Shown: positions 47,451 through 56,868 of the stretch, piece after piece | How the letters are laid out: each line of letters starts with the position of its first letter | Position numbering within the stretch: the first letter of the stretch is position 1 | Assembly: GCA_039725955.1 (NCBI GenBank) | Contig: CP091033.1 | Span: 1,984,001 to 2,048,000, forward strand | Origin: Sinorhizobium sp. B11 | GTDB lineage: Bacteria; Pseudomonadota; Alphaproteobacteria; Rhizobiales; Rhizobiaceae | Length of the DNA stretch: 64,000 nt | Direction: 5' to 3' | The notes under the pieces: model-generated | Told to the model about the DNA's origin: nothing | Database searches by the model: none | The model's input: only the letters and a program-made list of their open reading frames with translations | Position numbers and translations under genes: made by a program

Positions 47451-48974
47451 TCAGTTCAGACGGGTTTGCGTTGCGGTGGCGCTGTACCAGTCGAAAGGCT
47501 TGTCTGCGGTTGCCACCATGACGCTCTTGACGCTGAAATGATCGTTGAAGCTTTCCAGTCCGAACTCACGACCAATGCCGCTTTCACCGACACCTCCCCA
47601 GGGAGAGGCCGGATCCAGGCGGTGGTGGTCGTTGACCCAGACAATTCCGGCCTTGACGCCGGCGGCGACGCGGTGCGCGCGGGCAACATCGCGGGTGCGG
47701 ATTGCAGCTCCGAGACCGAAGGGCGAATCATTGGCGAGGCGCAGCGCCTCCGCTTCATCCTTGAAGGGCGTAACGCTGGTGAATGGTCCGAATACCTCTT
47801 CCTGAAAGATGCGCATATCCGCCTTGACGTCGGCAAACACGGTCGGCTGGACGAAATAGCCGCCTTCAAATCCCGGTACGTTTGCGACGTCGCCGCCCGC
47901 GACCGCACGGGCTCCGGCCTCCCGGCCGAGCTGGGAGTACGTCAGGACACGCTCGCGTTGCCTGGCCGAAATAACCGGGCCAAGCTGGGTCTCGGGATCG
48001 AACGGGTTTCCAATCCGGAGGGAACGCGCCTTGGCGGCAAGTTTTTCGACGAAGGCTTCGTAGATCGATTCCTGGACGAGATGCCGGCTGCCGCACACGC
48101 ATGTCTGGCCCGCCCCGATGAAGGCGCTAAAGGCGGCAAAGTTCACGGCCTGATCGACGTCGAAGTCGTCAAAGACCATGACGGGGGTCTTGCCGCCGAG
48201 CTCCAGCGTCTGATGCGCGAACACTTTCGCTGCGGCGCTGCCTGCAATCCGGCCGGCTTCCGTGCCGCCGGTCAGCACGAGTTTGTTGATGTCGGGGTGC
48301 TCTGCCAGGAATCGGCCAGCTTCGGGGCCGTAGCCAAGGACGACATTGAACACGCCTTTCGGCAGTCCGGCTTCAACGAAGATCTCCGCAAGTTTCAAGG
48401 TGGTCAGCGGGGTATATTCCGACGGCTTGACGACGGTCGTGCATCCAGATGCCAAAACCGCGGCAAGGGACTTGCACATGATCATCAGCGGATGGTTGAA
48501 CGGCGTGCAGTTGGCGACGACGCCGATCGGCGTGCGCAGCGTGTAGTTGAGATAGGACCCTTCGACCGGAATGACATCGTCGCGGCGGGCAATTGCAAGG
48601 CCAGCAAAGTAGCGGAAGAAATCCGGAAGCCGGGAGAGTTGCGCCCGCGTCTCATTGAGCGGCCTGCCGTTGTTCAGCGTCTCCAGGCGGTACAGAGTCT
48701 CAAGGTTAGCCTCAAAAGCATCCGCCAGTCTGTTGACGAGACGGGCCCGCGCGCGAATATCCATTCCACCCCATTCGCGGCCTTCGAAAGCCGCACGCGC
48801 ACTCTTCATCGCGCAATCGATATCGCTAGGCGTCGAGTTCGGAATGCGCGCGATCACCATTCCGGTCGCCGGGTTGCGGACATCGATGAACGCGCCATTA
48901 CCAGCGTCGATTTCCTTGCCATCTACGAAATTACCGTGGGTCTCCACGGCAGGATCACGGGTCGTTTGGTTCAT
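47451..48974 (-). CDS. NAD(P)-dependent aldehyde dehydrogenase
   Basis: The 507-residue class I/II-type aldehyde dehydrogenase has catalytic C292 in GAGQTCVCGSR, E258 in LELGGKTP, and N160 in TPFNHP holding the oxyanion. It oxidises an aldehyde to an acid in the cytoplasm. GGAGAAAA lies before the ATG at 48974. It is 13 bases downstream of a GntR regulator and divergent from an alpha/beta hydrolase. The C-terminus KPFDWYSATATQTRLN is unusual but intact. Substrate unknown; a link to the hydrolase by shared operator-like repeats is inferred. Confidence 0.88.
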   Translation of the reverse strand: MNQTTRDPAVETHGNFVDGKEIDAGNGAFIDVRNPATGMVIARIPNSTPSDIDCAMKSARAAFEGREWGGMDIRARARLVNRLADAFEANLETLYRLETLNNGRPLNETRAQLSRLPDFFRYFAGLAIARRDDVIPVEGSYLNYTLRTPIGVVANCTPFNHPLMIMCKSLAAVLASGCTTVVKPSEYTPLTTLKLAEIFVEAGLPKGVFNVVLGYGPEAGRFLAEHPDINKLVLTGGTEAGRIAGSAAAKVFAHQTLELGGKTPVMVFDDFDVDQAVNFAAFSAFIGAGQTCVCGSRHLVQESIYEAFVEKLAAKARSLRIGNPFDPETQLGPVISARQRERVLTYSQLGREAGARAVAGGDVANVPGFEGGYFVQPTVFADVKADMRIFQEEVFGPFTSVTPFKDEAEALRLANDSPFGLGAAIRTRDVARAHRVAAGVKAGIVWVNDHHRLDPASPWGGVGESGIGREFGLESFNDHFSVKSVMVATADKPFDWYSATATQTRLN

Positions 48975-48987
48975 GACTTTTCTCCAA

Positions 48988-49620
48988 TCAAGACCTGACA
49001 GCGCTCCGCCCGAGGGCGGATAGGACACGCTTCTGGCCATCAATCACGTGGGCACGGATGAGTTTACGCGCCACGCGGGCATCGCGCCGCTGCACGGCAT
49101 CGATGATATCGCCGTGTTCATCGACGAGCTTTTGCGGGTCTCGTCCCTTGATGGCGCTGACGGAAAGACGAACGAGGCGGTCGGCCTGATCAAGAACATC
49201 CCGGATGGCGGCCTCCATCCGGCTATTGCCGGAGGCGGCCGCGAGCGCATCATGAAAGGCCCTGTTGTAGTCGATAAATTCCTCTTCGGGTCCGATGGAT
49301 CGAAAACGATCGAGGGCCGACAGTGTCTGATCGTCGGCGCTCTCGATCGCAGCGGCGACACATGCGGGCTCCAGCGCAAGGCGAAACTGGAAGAGATCCC
49401 GGACGTCTTTCATCGAAATCGGATTGACCTGATAGCCTTGGCGCGGCTGCACGGTCACCAGGCGATCCTGCTGCAACCGCAGTAACGCTTCGCGGATTGG
49501 CTGTCGGCTGACCTCATAACGGGCAGCGAGATCCTGTTCGCGGATTTCCTCGCCCGGCATCAAGCGGCAGGTCAAGATTTCGGTGCGAAGCGCGTCGTAG
49601 ATATTTTCTCTGAGCAGCAA
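48988..49620 (-). CDS. GntR-family regulator (FCD type)
   Basis: The 210-residue protein has a winged helix (about 3-65: IYDALRTEILTCRLMPGEEI, LAARYEVSRQPIREALLRLQ) and an FCD domain (about 70-200) with NRAFHDALAAASGN and VDEHGDIIDAV. It is the first gene of an operon with the aldehyde dehydrogenase and faces a divergent hydrolase gene across 136 bases that hold a 10-base inverted repeat pair. Probable repressor of both directions. Confidence 0.87.
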   Translation of the reverse strand: MLLRENIYDALRTEILTCRLMPGEEIREQDLAARYEVSRQPIREALLRLQQDRLVTVQPRQGYQVNPISMKDVRDLFQFRLALEPACVAAAIESADDQTLSALDRFRSIGPEEEFIDYNRAFHDALAAASGNSRMEAAIRDVLDQADRLVRLSVSAIKGRDPQKLVDEHGDIIDAVQRRDARVARKLIRAHVIDGQKRVLSALGRSAVRS

Positions 49621-49654
49621 GTTCGTATCTCGCTTCTAGCATTTCCGTATTCCG

Positions 49655-49731
49655 TGATATTTCACAATATGAGTCATACGCCTGAAAAATAACGACTTGC
49701 AATACACAAAAATGGGATTTATGAAATATCA
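49655..49731. promoter_or_regulatory. Widely spaced inverted repeats TGATATTTCA / TGAAATATCA
   Basis: TGATATTTCA at 49655-49664 and its exact reverse complement at 49722-49731 flank the core of the divergent region between the GntR gene and the hydrolase. They may be two operator sites bridged by a dimeric or tetrameric repressor. The second copy overlaps an alternative upstream start region of the hydrolase, which supports the later start at 49757. Confidence 0.45.
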
Positions 49732-49756
49732 AACCCTGCGCAGTTGGGGATTTGTG

Positions 49757-50557
49757 ATGGACAAGAAAATGAACCTTTACGTGGCCGGTCGTGGACAGCC
49801 GCTGATCCTGCTTCATTCGTTGCTGTCCGACCGTGAAAGTTTCGACAGGATAATGCCCGCGCTCACTGCGCACTATCGAGTGATCGTCCCCGATCTTCCA
49901 GGTTTTGGCGGATCGCCCGCGAGCGTGGAAGGTTTTGACGAAACCGCCGATCGTATCGCAAACCTGATCGAAGCATTTGCGGCGAATGAGGAAGCTGCCC
50001 TGCTCGGAAATGGTTTCGGCGCGTTTGTGGCGCTCCAGACTGCGATCAGGCATCCTACGCGAGTATCCCATCTCGTTCTGATAGGCTGTGGGACAAGATT
50101 TTCGGACGAGGGCAGGGAGGCGTTTCGAAAAATGGCGACGGTCGCGTCTGCGGCCGGGCTTGCTGCGGTTGCCGAAACCGCGATGAACAGATTGTTTGCC
50201 GCCGAATTTCAAGAGAGCCATCCCGATCTAATGCAGGATCGTCGACGGGCGTTTCTCCGCACGAATGTGGGTGTTTTTTGCGAGGCCTGCGACACACTCG
50301 CTTCGCTTGATCTGTCGGCCGGCGTTTCGGCGGTGCGCTGCCCGACACTGGTCATTGTCGGAGATGAAGATCAGGCAACGCCATCAGAGATGGCCTATGA
50401 TCTGGTCGGACGGCTTCGCGATGCCAGATTATCCATACTCAAGGGCTGTGCGCATGTACCGCCACTGCAAGCGCCCGACGAGGTTATCGCCCTGCTTGAT
50501 CAATTTCTCGCAGCCCCTGTTTCTGCCCACCCACAGACGATCTCATTCGAACGGTAG
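49757..50557 (+). CDS. Alpha/beta hydrolase-fold protein lacking the nucleophile serine
   Basis: The 266-residue protein has the classic fold (LILLHSLLSDRESFDRIMPA, VIVPDLPGFGGSPA) with an acidic residue in VGDEDQATP (about D203/D205) and a histidine in GCAHVPPLQAP (H233). The nucleophile elbow reads GNGFGA at 84-89, so the expected Ser at position 86 is Gly. Earlier in-frame starts (49697 TTG, 49712, 49721) exist; 49757 was chosen because it begins at the conserved first strand and has GGGGA upstream. It may be a non-hydrolytic family member such as a lyase, or inactive. Confidence 0.75.
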   Translation: MDKKMNLYVAGRGQPLILLHSLLSDRESFDRIMPALTAHYRVIVPDLPGFGGSPASVEGFDETADRIANLIEAFAANEEAALLGNGFGAFVALQTAIRHPTRVSHLVLIGCGTRFSDEGREAFRKMATVASAAGLAAVAETAMNRLFAAEFQESHPDLMQDRRRAFLRTNVGVFCEACDTLASLDLSAGVSAVRCPTLVIVGDEDQATPSEMAYDLVGRLRDARLSILKGCAHVPPLQAPDEVIALLDQFLAAPVSAHPQTISFER

Positions 50558-50625
50558 GAGGGCTTTCTTCGTGTCGCTGCCCAGGCGCTACAAAGTTCGA
50601 CCACGATCGCATCTAGAAAGAGACG

Positions 50626-50644
50626 TTTTCCGCTGAGCGGAAAA
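50626..50644. terminator. Hairpin after the hydrolase gene
   Basis: An 8-bp stem TTTTCCGC / GCGGAAAA with a TGA loop lies 69 bases after the hydrolase stop. The AT-rich base of the stem gives a U-run in either direction, so it can work as a bidirectional terminator. Confidence 0.5.
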
Positions 50645-50714
50645 TGACGCGACTATCTTTTGCAGTCGAGGTCTAAGGATTTGAGCATTGCCTCGTCAAG
50701 TTCCGGTCTGCCTG

Positions 50715-50985
50715 GCGCATCATCGGCCTGATCGTTCACGCGGGTCATACTTCAGAAGCATTTGCCTGGCTTGCAGCAGCGGCAGCAGCGCATGGCTCAA
50801 CGCCAGATCGCTTTCGATCGTGTCGCGGACAGCCGTTTCGAACGCGCTACCGTGCACGCACGAATCCGGACACCGAAGCTAGAAGGCGCCACGTTTTCCA
50901 ACCCGAAATAACCATTCCAACAAACGGATCCTCCCGCCGCTGCCGCCTTCACCCGCAGGGCCTCAATGAAACGGGCATCGATCAC
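50715..50985 (-). pseudogene. Degenerate IS110-type transposase fragment
   Basis: This part of the 521-base gap 50558-51078 encodes on the minus strand, in two frames, pieces that resemble the middle of IS110-family transposases: GYFGLENVAPSSFGVRIRA and then, after a frame change, FETAVRDTIESDLALSHAL followed by LLQARQMLLKYD and a stop. The order matches the family's FGLK...RF...LL.AR.ML pattern. No terminal repeats or intact catalytic motifs are visible. The match is by eye and weak. Confidence 0.4.
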
Positions 50986-51008
50986 AAGACGCCTATTCTC
51001 ATGGTGAG

Positions 51009-51037
51009 CTCATCATACCAGTTGACATGTCAATGAG
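51009..51037 (+). promoter_or_regulatory. Regulatory region of the CUT1/apiosidase-like operon with the shared 15-base element
   Basis: CTCATCATACCAGTT (51009-51023) is identical to the element before apnO. It runs into TTGACATGTCAA (51022-51033), a perfect 12-bp palindrome that contains a consensus -35 TTGACA. The ATG of the binding-protein gene is 42 bases after the region. Confidence 0.6.
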
Positions 51038-51078
51038 CATCCGGCAAGAAGGGCCCCAGCTTACAAGAGGAGGACGTA

Positions 51079-52332
51079 ATGCTGACGCTTTCTGCAAAAT
51101 TGAAGTCTTCATGCATGGCTGCCATCGCTGTTGCGGCCGTTGCAGTCACCCCCGTCAAGGCTGAAGACATCACGCTCTGGACGCTGAACTTCGACAACAA
51201 TGCCGCCAACGTGGCCCTGAAGAAGGTTGCCAGTGACTTCGAAGCGGCAAACCCTGGAACCCATATCGAGATCGTCCAGCGCGCTGTCGACGAGCACAAG
51301 ACGGCGCTGCGCGTTGCCGCCGGCTCCAACCGCGGCCCGGACATCTATTTCAGCTGGGCAGGCCTTGGCCTCGGCGGCGAATATGTGAAGGCCGGCCTGT
51401 CGCTGCCGCTCGACAAGTACTACACCGAATACAAGTGGAACGACGAGCTGCTTCCCTCGGCAGCGGCCTTTGCCGACCTTTATCCGGGCGGCAAGCACGG
51501 CACGCCTTTTACCTTCAAAGGTGAGGCCGTCTATTATAACAAGAAACTCTTCCAGCAAGCCGGCATCACCGAGGAGCCGAAGACCTATGAAGAGCTTCTG
51601 GCTGCAGCCGACAAGCTGAAGGCAGCCGGCATCCCGGCCTTCACCTTCGGCGGGACGGTCAACTGGCACGTCATGCGGCTGATGGATGTGATCCTCGAAA
51701 CCAAGTGCGGCGCTGAAAAGCACGACCAGCTGAAGCTGATGAAGCTCGACTGGTCGAAGGAGCCCTGCGCCACCGACAGTTTCGCCGAATTCGCCAAGTG
51801 GACGAAGGACTATACGCTGCAGCCCTTCATGGGCATCGACAACAAACAGTCCTATAGCCTCTTCACGGCAGGCCGCGCAGCGATGATGCTGGAAGGCGAC
51901 TGGCTGGTCGGCCAGCTCTCGGGCAGCGGCGCCAATCTCGACGATTACGGGATCTTCCCCTTCCCGACCAATACCAACCGCCTCTACGGTTTCGCCGAGT
52001 ACAACTACATCAGCACCAAGACCAAGAACCCGGATATGGCTGCGAAATTCGTCGACTATTTCCTGTCGACGAAGGTGCAGCAGGATCTCGTCGGGCAGAT
52101 CAGCTCGATCTCGGTCAACAAGAACGTCCAGTACACCAACCAGAAGCCTCTGGAAGCCGAGTGGCTGGATATCTTCAAGACCTACGACAAGATCTACATG
52201 AACGGCGACCAGGCCTTCCCGCTTGATGTGACGACGGAATATTTCCGCGTCATCAACGATGTCGCCTCCGGCAGCATCGAACCGGCCGACGCCGCCAAGC
52301 AGATGCAGGCCTTCATCGCCGGCAGAACCTGA
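51079..52332 (+). CDS. CUT1-type oligosaccharide-binding protein
   Basis: The 417-residue exported family 1 extracellular solute-binding protein has a signal peptide (1-28, PVKAED) and a maltose-binding-like fold (LWTLNFDNNAANVALKKVA, RGPDIYFSWAGLGLGGEYV, GEAVYYNKKLFQQAGI). Family 1 proteins normally bind oligosaccharides or glycosides rather than free sugars. AGAGGAGGA precedes the ATG. As head of an operon with two permeases, an apiosidase-like glycosidase and a MalK-type ATPase, it is likely to bind a plant-derived glycoside. Confidence 0.87.
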   Translation: MLTLSAKLKSSCMAAIAVAAVAVTPVKAEDITLWTLNFDNNAANVALKKVASDFEAANPGTHIEIVQRAVDEHKTALRVAAGSNRGPDIYFSWAGLGLGGEYVKAGLSLPLDKYYTEYKWNDELLPSAAAFADLYPGGKHGTPFTFKGEAVYYNKKLFQQAGITEEPKTYEELLAAADKLKAAGIPAFTFGGTVNWHVMRLMDVILETKCGAEKHDQLKLMKLDWSKEPCATDSFAEFAKWTKDYTLQPFMGIDNKQSYSLFTAGRAAMMLEGDWLVGQLSGSGANLDDYGIFPFPTNTNRLYGFAEYNYISTKTKNPDMAAKFVDYFLSTKVQQDLVGQISSISVNKNVQYTNQKPLEAEWLDIFKTYDKIYMNGDQAFPLDVTTEYFRVINDVASGSIEPADAAKQMQAFIAGRT

Positions 52333-52345
52333 CCCCTCCCGAGAC

Positions 52346-52378
52346 GCCGGCTGGCCGACACCTTGTCGGTCGGCTGGC
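52346..52378 (+). terminator. Intercistronic stem-loop after the CUT1 binding-protein gene
   Basis: A 14-pair stem containing three G-U pairs (GCCGGCTGGCCGAC / GTCGGTCGGCTGGC, 5-base loop) separates the binding-protein gene from the first permease. It repeats the arrangement at four other binding-protein genes in the window. Confidence 0.65.
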
Positions 52379-52426
52379 GCCGCATCCGCAAGACCGGCAG
52401 GGCGATGCCCTGCGCCGGAGGTGAGA

Positions 52427-53326
52427 ATGTCCTTGCGCCAAACAACGCATGATCCGCGCGTGCAGGCCTTCATCCTGCTCGTCCCGGCTCTGGCCATCTA
52501 CGCGATCTTCGCGCTCTACCCGATGCTGAACGTGGTCATCATCAGCTTCCAGAAATGGAACGGGCTAGACCCGCAGCGCCCATTCGTCGGCCTTGCAAAC
52601 TACACGGCGATCTTCACGCGCGACCCGGTCTTCTGGGTCGCCTTCAAGAATACCGTGATCTGGACGCTGATGAGCCTGGTCTTCCCGCCGCTGGTCGGGC
52701 TGTTGCTCGCGCTCAGCCTCAACCAGAAGATTTTTGGCCGCAACAGCCTGCGCGCCATCTTCTACCTGCCCGTCATCATCGCGCCGATCGCCGTCGCCAC
52801 GATGTGGAAATGGATGTACGATCCCTTCTTCGGCCTGTTCAGCCAGATGCTGACGTCCTGGGGCATGCAGACCTGGATCAAGGACTGGCTCGGCAACAAG
52901 GATATCGCGCTCTATTCCGTCTTCATCGCCTACCTCTGGCAGACCGTCGGCTTCTCGATGGTGCTGTTCCTGGCAGGCCTTCAGAACGTCTCGCAGACGT
53001 TGGTGGAAGCTGCCCGCATCGATGGCGCCGGCCGATGGGCGGTCTTCAAGCATGTCACCCTGCCGGCACTGCGCCCCACCATCACCATCGTTCTGGTTCT
53101 GTCGATCATCTCGTCGCTGAAGGCCTTCGACATCGTCTATGGCCTGACCGGTGGCGGCCCGGCTCAATCCACTCAGATGCTGGCACTCTGGGCCTTTACC
53201 CAGGCCATGCAGATCTTCGATTTCGGCCGCGGTGCGGCGATCTCGGTGGTGCTGCTCCTGATCACCATGGCGATCGTCATCCCGTATCTGCGCTGGACGC
53301 AAAAGCATGAGGAGGTCGAATCGTGA
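52427..53326 (+). CDS. CUT1-type ABC permease 1 (MalF-like)
   Basis: The 299-residue membrane protein has six predicted helices and the EAA loop EAARIDGAGRWAVFKHVTLP that contacts the ATPase. The start at 52427 follows GGAGGTGAGA. An upstream in-frame ATG at 52259 lies within the binding-protein gene and is rejected. It forms a heterodimer with the next gene product. Confidence 0.9.
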   Translation: MSLRQTTHDPRVQAFILLVPALAIYAIFALYPMLNVVIISFQKWNGLDPQRPFVGLANYTAIFTRDPVFWVAFKNTVIWTLMSLVFPPLVGLLLALSLNQKIFGRNSLRAIFYLPVIIAPIAVATMWKWMYDPFFGLFSQMLTSWGMQTWIKDWLGNKDIALYSVFIAYLWQTVGFSMVLFLAGLQNVSQTLVEAARIDGAGRWAVFKHVTLPALRPTITIVLVLSIISSLKAFDIVYGLTGGGPAQSTQMLALWAFTQAMQIFDFGRGAAISVVLLLITMAIVIPYLRWTQKHEEVES

Positions 53327-54207
53327 CAGTTCTTGGAGCGCAAGCCGATGATATCGACATCGATACCAAGCCGCTTCGCCTGAAGCGGGATCCCATCCTC
53401 GTCGGCTTGTGGATCGCCCTCATCCTTGTCGCGCTGATCTGGGTGGCACCCTTCGTCTTCATCGTCTTTACCTCGCTGAAGACACCGGCTGCGGTCACCA
53501 GCACCGGCGCCTTCATGCCGCCGACGGAACTCGCCTTCCAGAACTATGCTGACGCCTGGAGCCGCGGCAATTTCGCAAGCTCCTTCTTCAACAGCGTGAT
53601 CATCACCGTCATCAAGGTGCCGCTCGGCCTGGCGCTGTCGGCAATGGCGGCTTATGCGCTTGCCAAGATCAAGCTCAGGATCAGCAAGGCGCTGCTTCTG
53701 CTCGTCGTTTTCGGCACGATGATCCCGTTCCAGGTGATGCTGGCGCCGCTCTTCACGCTGGTGAATTCCTTCGGACTGATCGACACCTATCCGGGCGTCA
53801 TCCTGCCCTATATCGCCTTCGGCGTCCCTTATCAGGTCTTCATCCTGCACGGCTTCTTCAAGGGCATTCCGAAGGAGCTGTCGGAGGCCGCCCTCATCGA
53901 TGGCGCAACGCATTTCACCATCTTCCGGCGCATCTTCCTGCCGGTTTGCCTGCCGGTTCTTGCCGCCTTGCTGATCCTCGACTTCGTCTCCACCTGGAAC
54001 GAATTCGCCATGGCGCTCGTCCTTCTGCAGGACCAGCACATGTGGACCCTGCCGCTCGGCCTCATGTCGTTCCAGGGCCAGTTTTCCAGCAATTACGGCC
54101 AGCTCAACGCCGCGATCGTGATGACCGTGCTTCCGGCGACGATCGTCTATCTCATGTTCCAGCGCTACTTCGTGTCCGGACTGACCTCCGGCGCCGTGAA
54201 GGGCTGA
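53323..54207 (+). CDS. CUT1-type ABC permease 2 (MalG-like)
   Basis: The 294-residue membrane protein starts with GTG overlapping the previous stop (GTGA). It has six helices after a 22-residue cytoplasmic N-terminus, and the EAA loop EAALIDGATHFTIFRRIFLP. It pairs with permease 1 as the import channel. Confidence 0.9.
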   Translation: MTVLGAQADDIDIDTKPLRLKRDPILVGLWIALILVALIWVAPFVFIVFTSLKTPAAVTSTGAFMPPTELAFQNYADAWSRGNFASSFFNSVIITVIKVPLGLALSAMAAYALAKIKLRISKALLLLVVFGTMIPFQVMLAPLFTLVNSFGLIDTYPGVILPYIAFGVPYQVFILHGFFKGIPKELSEAALIDGATHFTIFRRIFLPVCLPVLAALLILDFVSTWNEFAMALVLLQDQHMWTLPLGLMSFQGQFSSNYGQLNAAIVMTVLPATIVYLMFQRYFVSGLTSGAVKG

Positions 54208-54237
54208 TACCGAAATCTGTTCTACGAGGAGAGACAT

Positions 54238-55758
54238 ATGTCCGATGCAGCAGTCGAAAAATGGGGTGTGTTCGAAGCGGCCTTCGCCGGCCCATCCGAA
54301 GGCAATCCCTATCTCGACGTGGCATTCGATGCCGTGTTCACGCATAAGAGCCGCGAGGTCCGTGTGCCTGGCTTTTACGACGGCAACGGCACCTACCGCA
54401 TCCGCTTCATGCCCGATGTCGAAGGCGAATGGTCCTTCAGGACGCGTTCGAAGACCGCTGCCCTGGACGGCAGGACGGGGCAGTTTGCAGCAACCGCCCC
54501 GTCAGCCGGCAATCACGGCCCGGTGCGGGTGCGCAACAAATTCCATTTCGGCTATGCCGACGGTACGCCCTTCTTCTCCTTCGGCACCACCTGCTATGCC
54601 TGGACGCATCAGCCCCTGGAGATGCAGCAACAGACTTTGGAGACGCTGAAAAAGACCCGCTTCAACAAGATCCGCATGGGCGTCTTCCCGAAGGACTATC
54701 CCTATAATACCAACGAGCCGCTGCACGCCTGCTTCGAGAAGGATGCTGACGGCAAGGAGGATTTCGACCGGCCGAACCCGGCCCTCTTCCAGCATTTCGA
54801 CCGGCAGGTGGCCGCCCTTTGCACGCTCGGCATCGAGGCCGACATCATCATCTTTCATCCCTATGACCGCTGGGGTTATGCCGACATGTCGGCCGAGCAG
54901 GATTTCCGCTATGTCGCCTATCTGGCGGCGCGGCTTTCTGCCTATCGGAACGTCTGGTGGTCACTCGCCAACGAATATGACTTCCTGATCGACACCAAGC
55001 CGATGGAACAATGGGACCGCTATTTCCACATCCTGGAAGAAAACGATCCCTACCAGCACCTGCGTTCGATCCATAACGGCGACGTGACGGCAAATTTCGA
55101 TCATCGCAAACCGTGGGTCACCCATACCTGCATCCAGAATCCCGACGTCAAGCGCACGCAGGAATGGCGCAACGCCTATGGCAAGCCGGTCGTCAACGAC
55201 GAGCCGGAATATGAAGGCGACATCGTGCAGTCCTGGGGCAATCTCTCCGCCCAGGAGCTGGTGCATCGCTACTGGATAACCATGGCGCGCGGCGGTTATG
55301 CCGGCCACGGCGAGACTTATTCCCATCCCGAGGATCTGATCTGGTGGGCGAAGGGCGGCGAACTGCGCGGCGAGGCCTGGAAGCGCATCGGCTTCTTGCG
55401 CGATCTGCTCGAGGCCGACGTCAGGCACGGGCTGGAACCGCTCGGCGTCCTCGGCGAATGGCCCTGGTCACGCGTCTCTGGCGCAAGGGATGGCGACGGC
55501 GATTTCCGGCTGATCTATCTCGGCGAGCACCAGCCCGTCATCTGGTCATCAGGCCTGCCGCTCGACGACGACAATTACGAGGTCGATATCATCGACACCT
55601 GGGAGATGACGATCACGCCGGCCGAGAAGGTTGCCGCACCCGTCCCGCACCCCACTCGCCACGGCGCGATCGTGCGTGGCGGCAAGCCGGACGCGGCTTT
55701 CGGCGTCAAGCTTCCGCGCAAGCCGCATCAGGCGCTGCGTGTGCGCAGAAAGCGCTAG
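54238..55758 (+). CDS. Apiosidase-like glycoside hydrolase (DUF5060 + DUF4038 + C-terminal DUF5605-like domain)
   Basis: The 506-residue protein has an N-terminal Ig-like DUF5060 domain (about 1-95), a TIM-barrel catalytic domain of the DUF4038/apiosidase type (about 100-400) and a small C-terminal beta domain (about 415-500). Candidate catalytic carboxylates are E246 in WSLANEYDF and E322 in VVNDEPEYEG. There is no signal peptide, so it acts on sugars already imported by the surrounding transporter. The superfamily includes GH140 apiosidases of rhamnogalacturonan II breakdown, but also uncharacterised members, so apiosidase activity is inferred chiefly from the nearby apiose pathway and shared promoter element. 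Confidence 0.75.
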   Translation: MSDAAVEKWGVFEAAFAGPSEGNPYLDVAFDAVFTHKSREVRVPGFYDGNGTYRIRFMPDVEGEWSFRTRSKTAALDGRTGQFAATAPSAGNHGPVRVRNKFHFGYADGTPFFSFGTTCYAWTHQPLEMQQQTLETLKKTRFNKIRMGVFPKDYPYNTNEPLHACFEKDADGKEDFDRPNPALFQHFDRQVAALCTLGIEADIIIFHPYDRWGYADMSAEQDFRYVAYLAARLSAYRNVWWSLANEYDFLIDTKPMEQWDRYFHILEENDPYQHLRSIHNGDVTANFDHRKPWVTHTCIQNPDVKRTQEWRNAYGKPVVNDEPEYEGDIVQSWGNLSAQELVHRYWITMARGGYAGHGETYSHPEDLIWWAKGGELRGEAWKRIGFLRDLLEADVRHGLEPLGVLGEWPWSRVSGARDGDGDFRLIYLGEHQPVIWSSGLPLDDDNYEVDIIDTWEMTITPAEKVAAPVPHPTRHGAIVRGGKPDAAFGVKLPRKPHQALRVRRKR

Positions 55759-55776
55759 GGATTTAAGGAGGAGCCC

Positions 55777-56847
55777 ATGTCCGGCTTGAACATCCAGAAC
55801 GTCAAGAAATCCTTCGGCGCGGTCGACATCATCCATGGCATCGATGTCGATATCGCCGATGGCGAGTTCGTCATCCTCGTCGGCCCGTCCGGCTGTGGCA
55901 AGTCAACGCTCCTGCGCATGATTGCCGGTCTTGAGGATATCAGCGCCGGCAAGATCAGCATCGATGGGCGCGTCGTCAACAATCTGCAGCCAAAGGACCG
56001 TGACATCGCCATGGTCTTTCAGAACTACGCGCTCTATCCGCAGATGACGGTCGCCCAGAATATGGGCTTTGCGCTGGAGCTCGCCGGCGCCAAGCGTCCG
56101 GAGATCGACAGGAAAGTCTCCGAAGCTGCCGCCATCCTCGGCCTGCAGCCGTTGTTGGAGCGCAAGCCGGCACAGCTTTCCGGTGGCCAGCGCCAGCGTG
56201 TCGCCATGGGTCGCGCCATCGTTCGCGATCCGAAAGTCTTCCTCTTCGACGAGCCGTTGTCGAACCTCGACGCCAAGCTGCGCGTCAAGATGCGGGCCGA
56301 GATCAAAGCCCTGCACCAGCGCCTCAAGACAACGATCGTCTATGTCACGCATGACCAGATCGAAGCCATGACCATGGCCGACAAGATCGTCGTGCTGCAG
56401 GGCGGCAAGGTGGAGCAGATCGGCAGCCCGCTTGAACTCTACGACCGGCCGCGCAACATCTTCGTCGCCGGTTTCCTCGGCTCGCCGGCGATGAACTTCC
56501 TCGAAGGCACGCTCGAGACTGGCGGCAGCCCGAGCCTCGCTCTTTCCGGCGGCGCGCGCGTCAAACTCTCCCAGGCGCCTGAGAATTCCGCCGGCAGGCC
56601 ACTGACACTCGGCATCCGCCCCGAAGATATTTCGCTCGGTGGCGAGGAAGGTTTCGAAGCGATCGTGAAGGTGATCGAGCCGACCGGGTCGGAAACCCAT
56701 GTCGCCGTCGAGGTCGAGGGCAAGGAACTGACCTGGGTCCTGCGCGAACGGGTGAACCTGGCGCCTGAACAGCGGGTGAGACTGTCTTTTGCGACCCCGA
56801 AAGTGCATTTCTTCGACCGGCAGACGCAGAACCGGCTTGATGCCTAG
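55777..56847 (+). CDS. CUT1-type ABC ATP-binding protein (MalK/UgpC-like)
   Basis: The 356-residue ATPase has Walker [10 protein letters not shown], signature [19 protein letters not shown], Walker [17 protein letters not shown], the H-loop [15 protein letters not shown], and a C-terminal TOBE/OB regulatory domain from about 235. AAGGAGGAG precedes the ATG, 18 bases after the glycosidase gene. It energises the 51079-54207 transporter and may be shared by other CUT1 systems. Confidence 0.91.
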   Translation: MSGLNIQNVKKSFGAVDIIHGIDVDIADGEFVILVGPSGCGKSTLLRMIAGLEDISAGKISIDGRVVNNLQPKDRDIAMVFQNYALYPQMTVAQNMGFALELAGAKRPEIDRKVSEAAAILGLQPLLERKPAQLSGGQRQRVAMGRAIVRDPKVFLFDEPLSNLDAKLRVKMRAEIKALHQRLKTTIVYVTHDQIEAMTMADKIVVLQGGKVEQIGSPLELYDRPRNIFVAGFLGSPAMNFLEGTLETGGSPSLALSGGARVKLSQAPENSAGRPLTLGIRPEDISLGGEEGFEAIVKVIEPTGSETHVAVEVEGKELTWVLRERVNLAPEQRVRLSFATPKVHFFDRQTQNRLDA

Positions 56848-56868
56848 GACGGTCATGGATGGAGCGAC

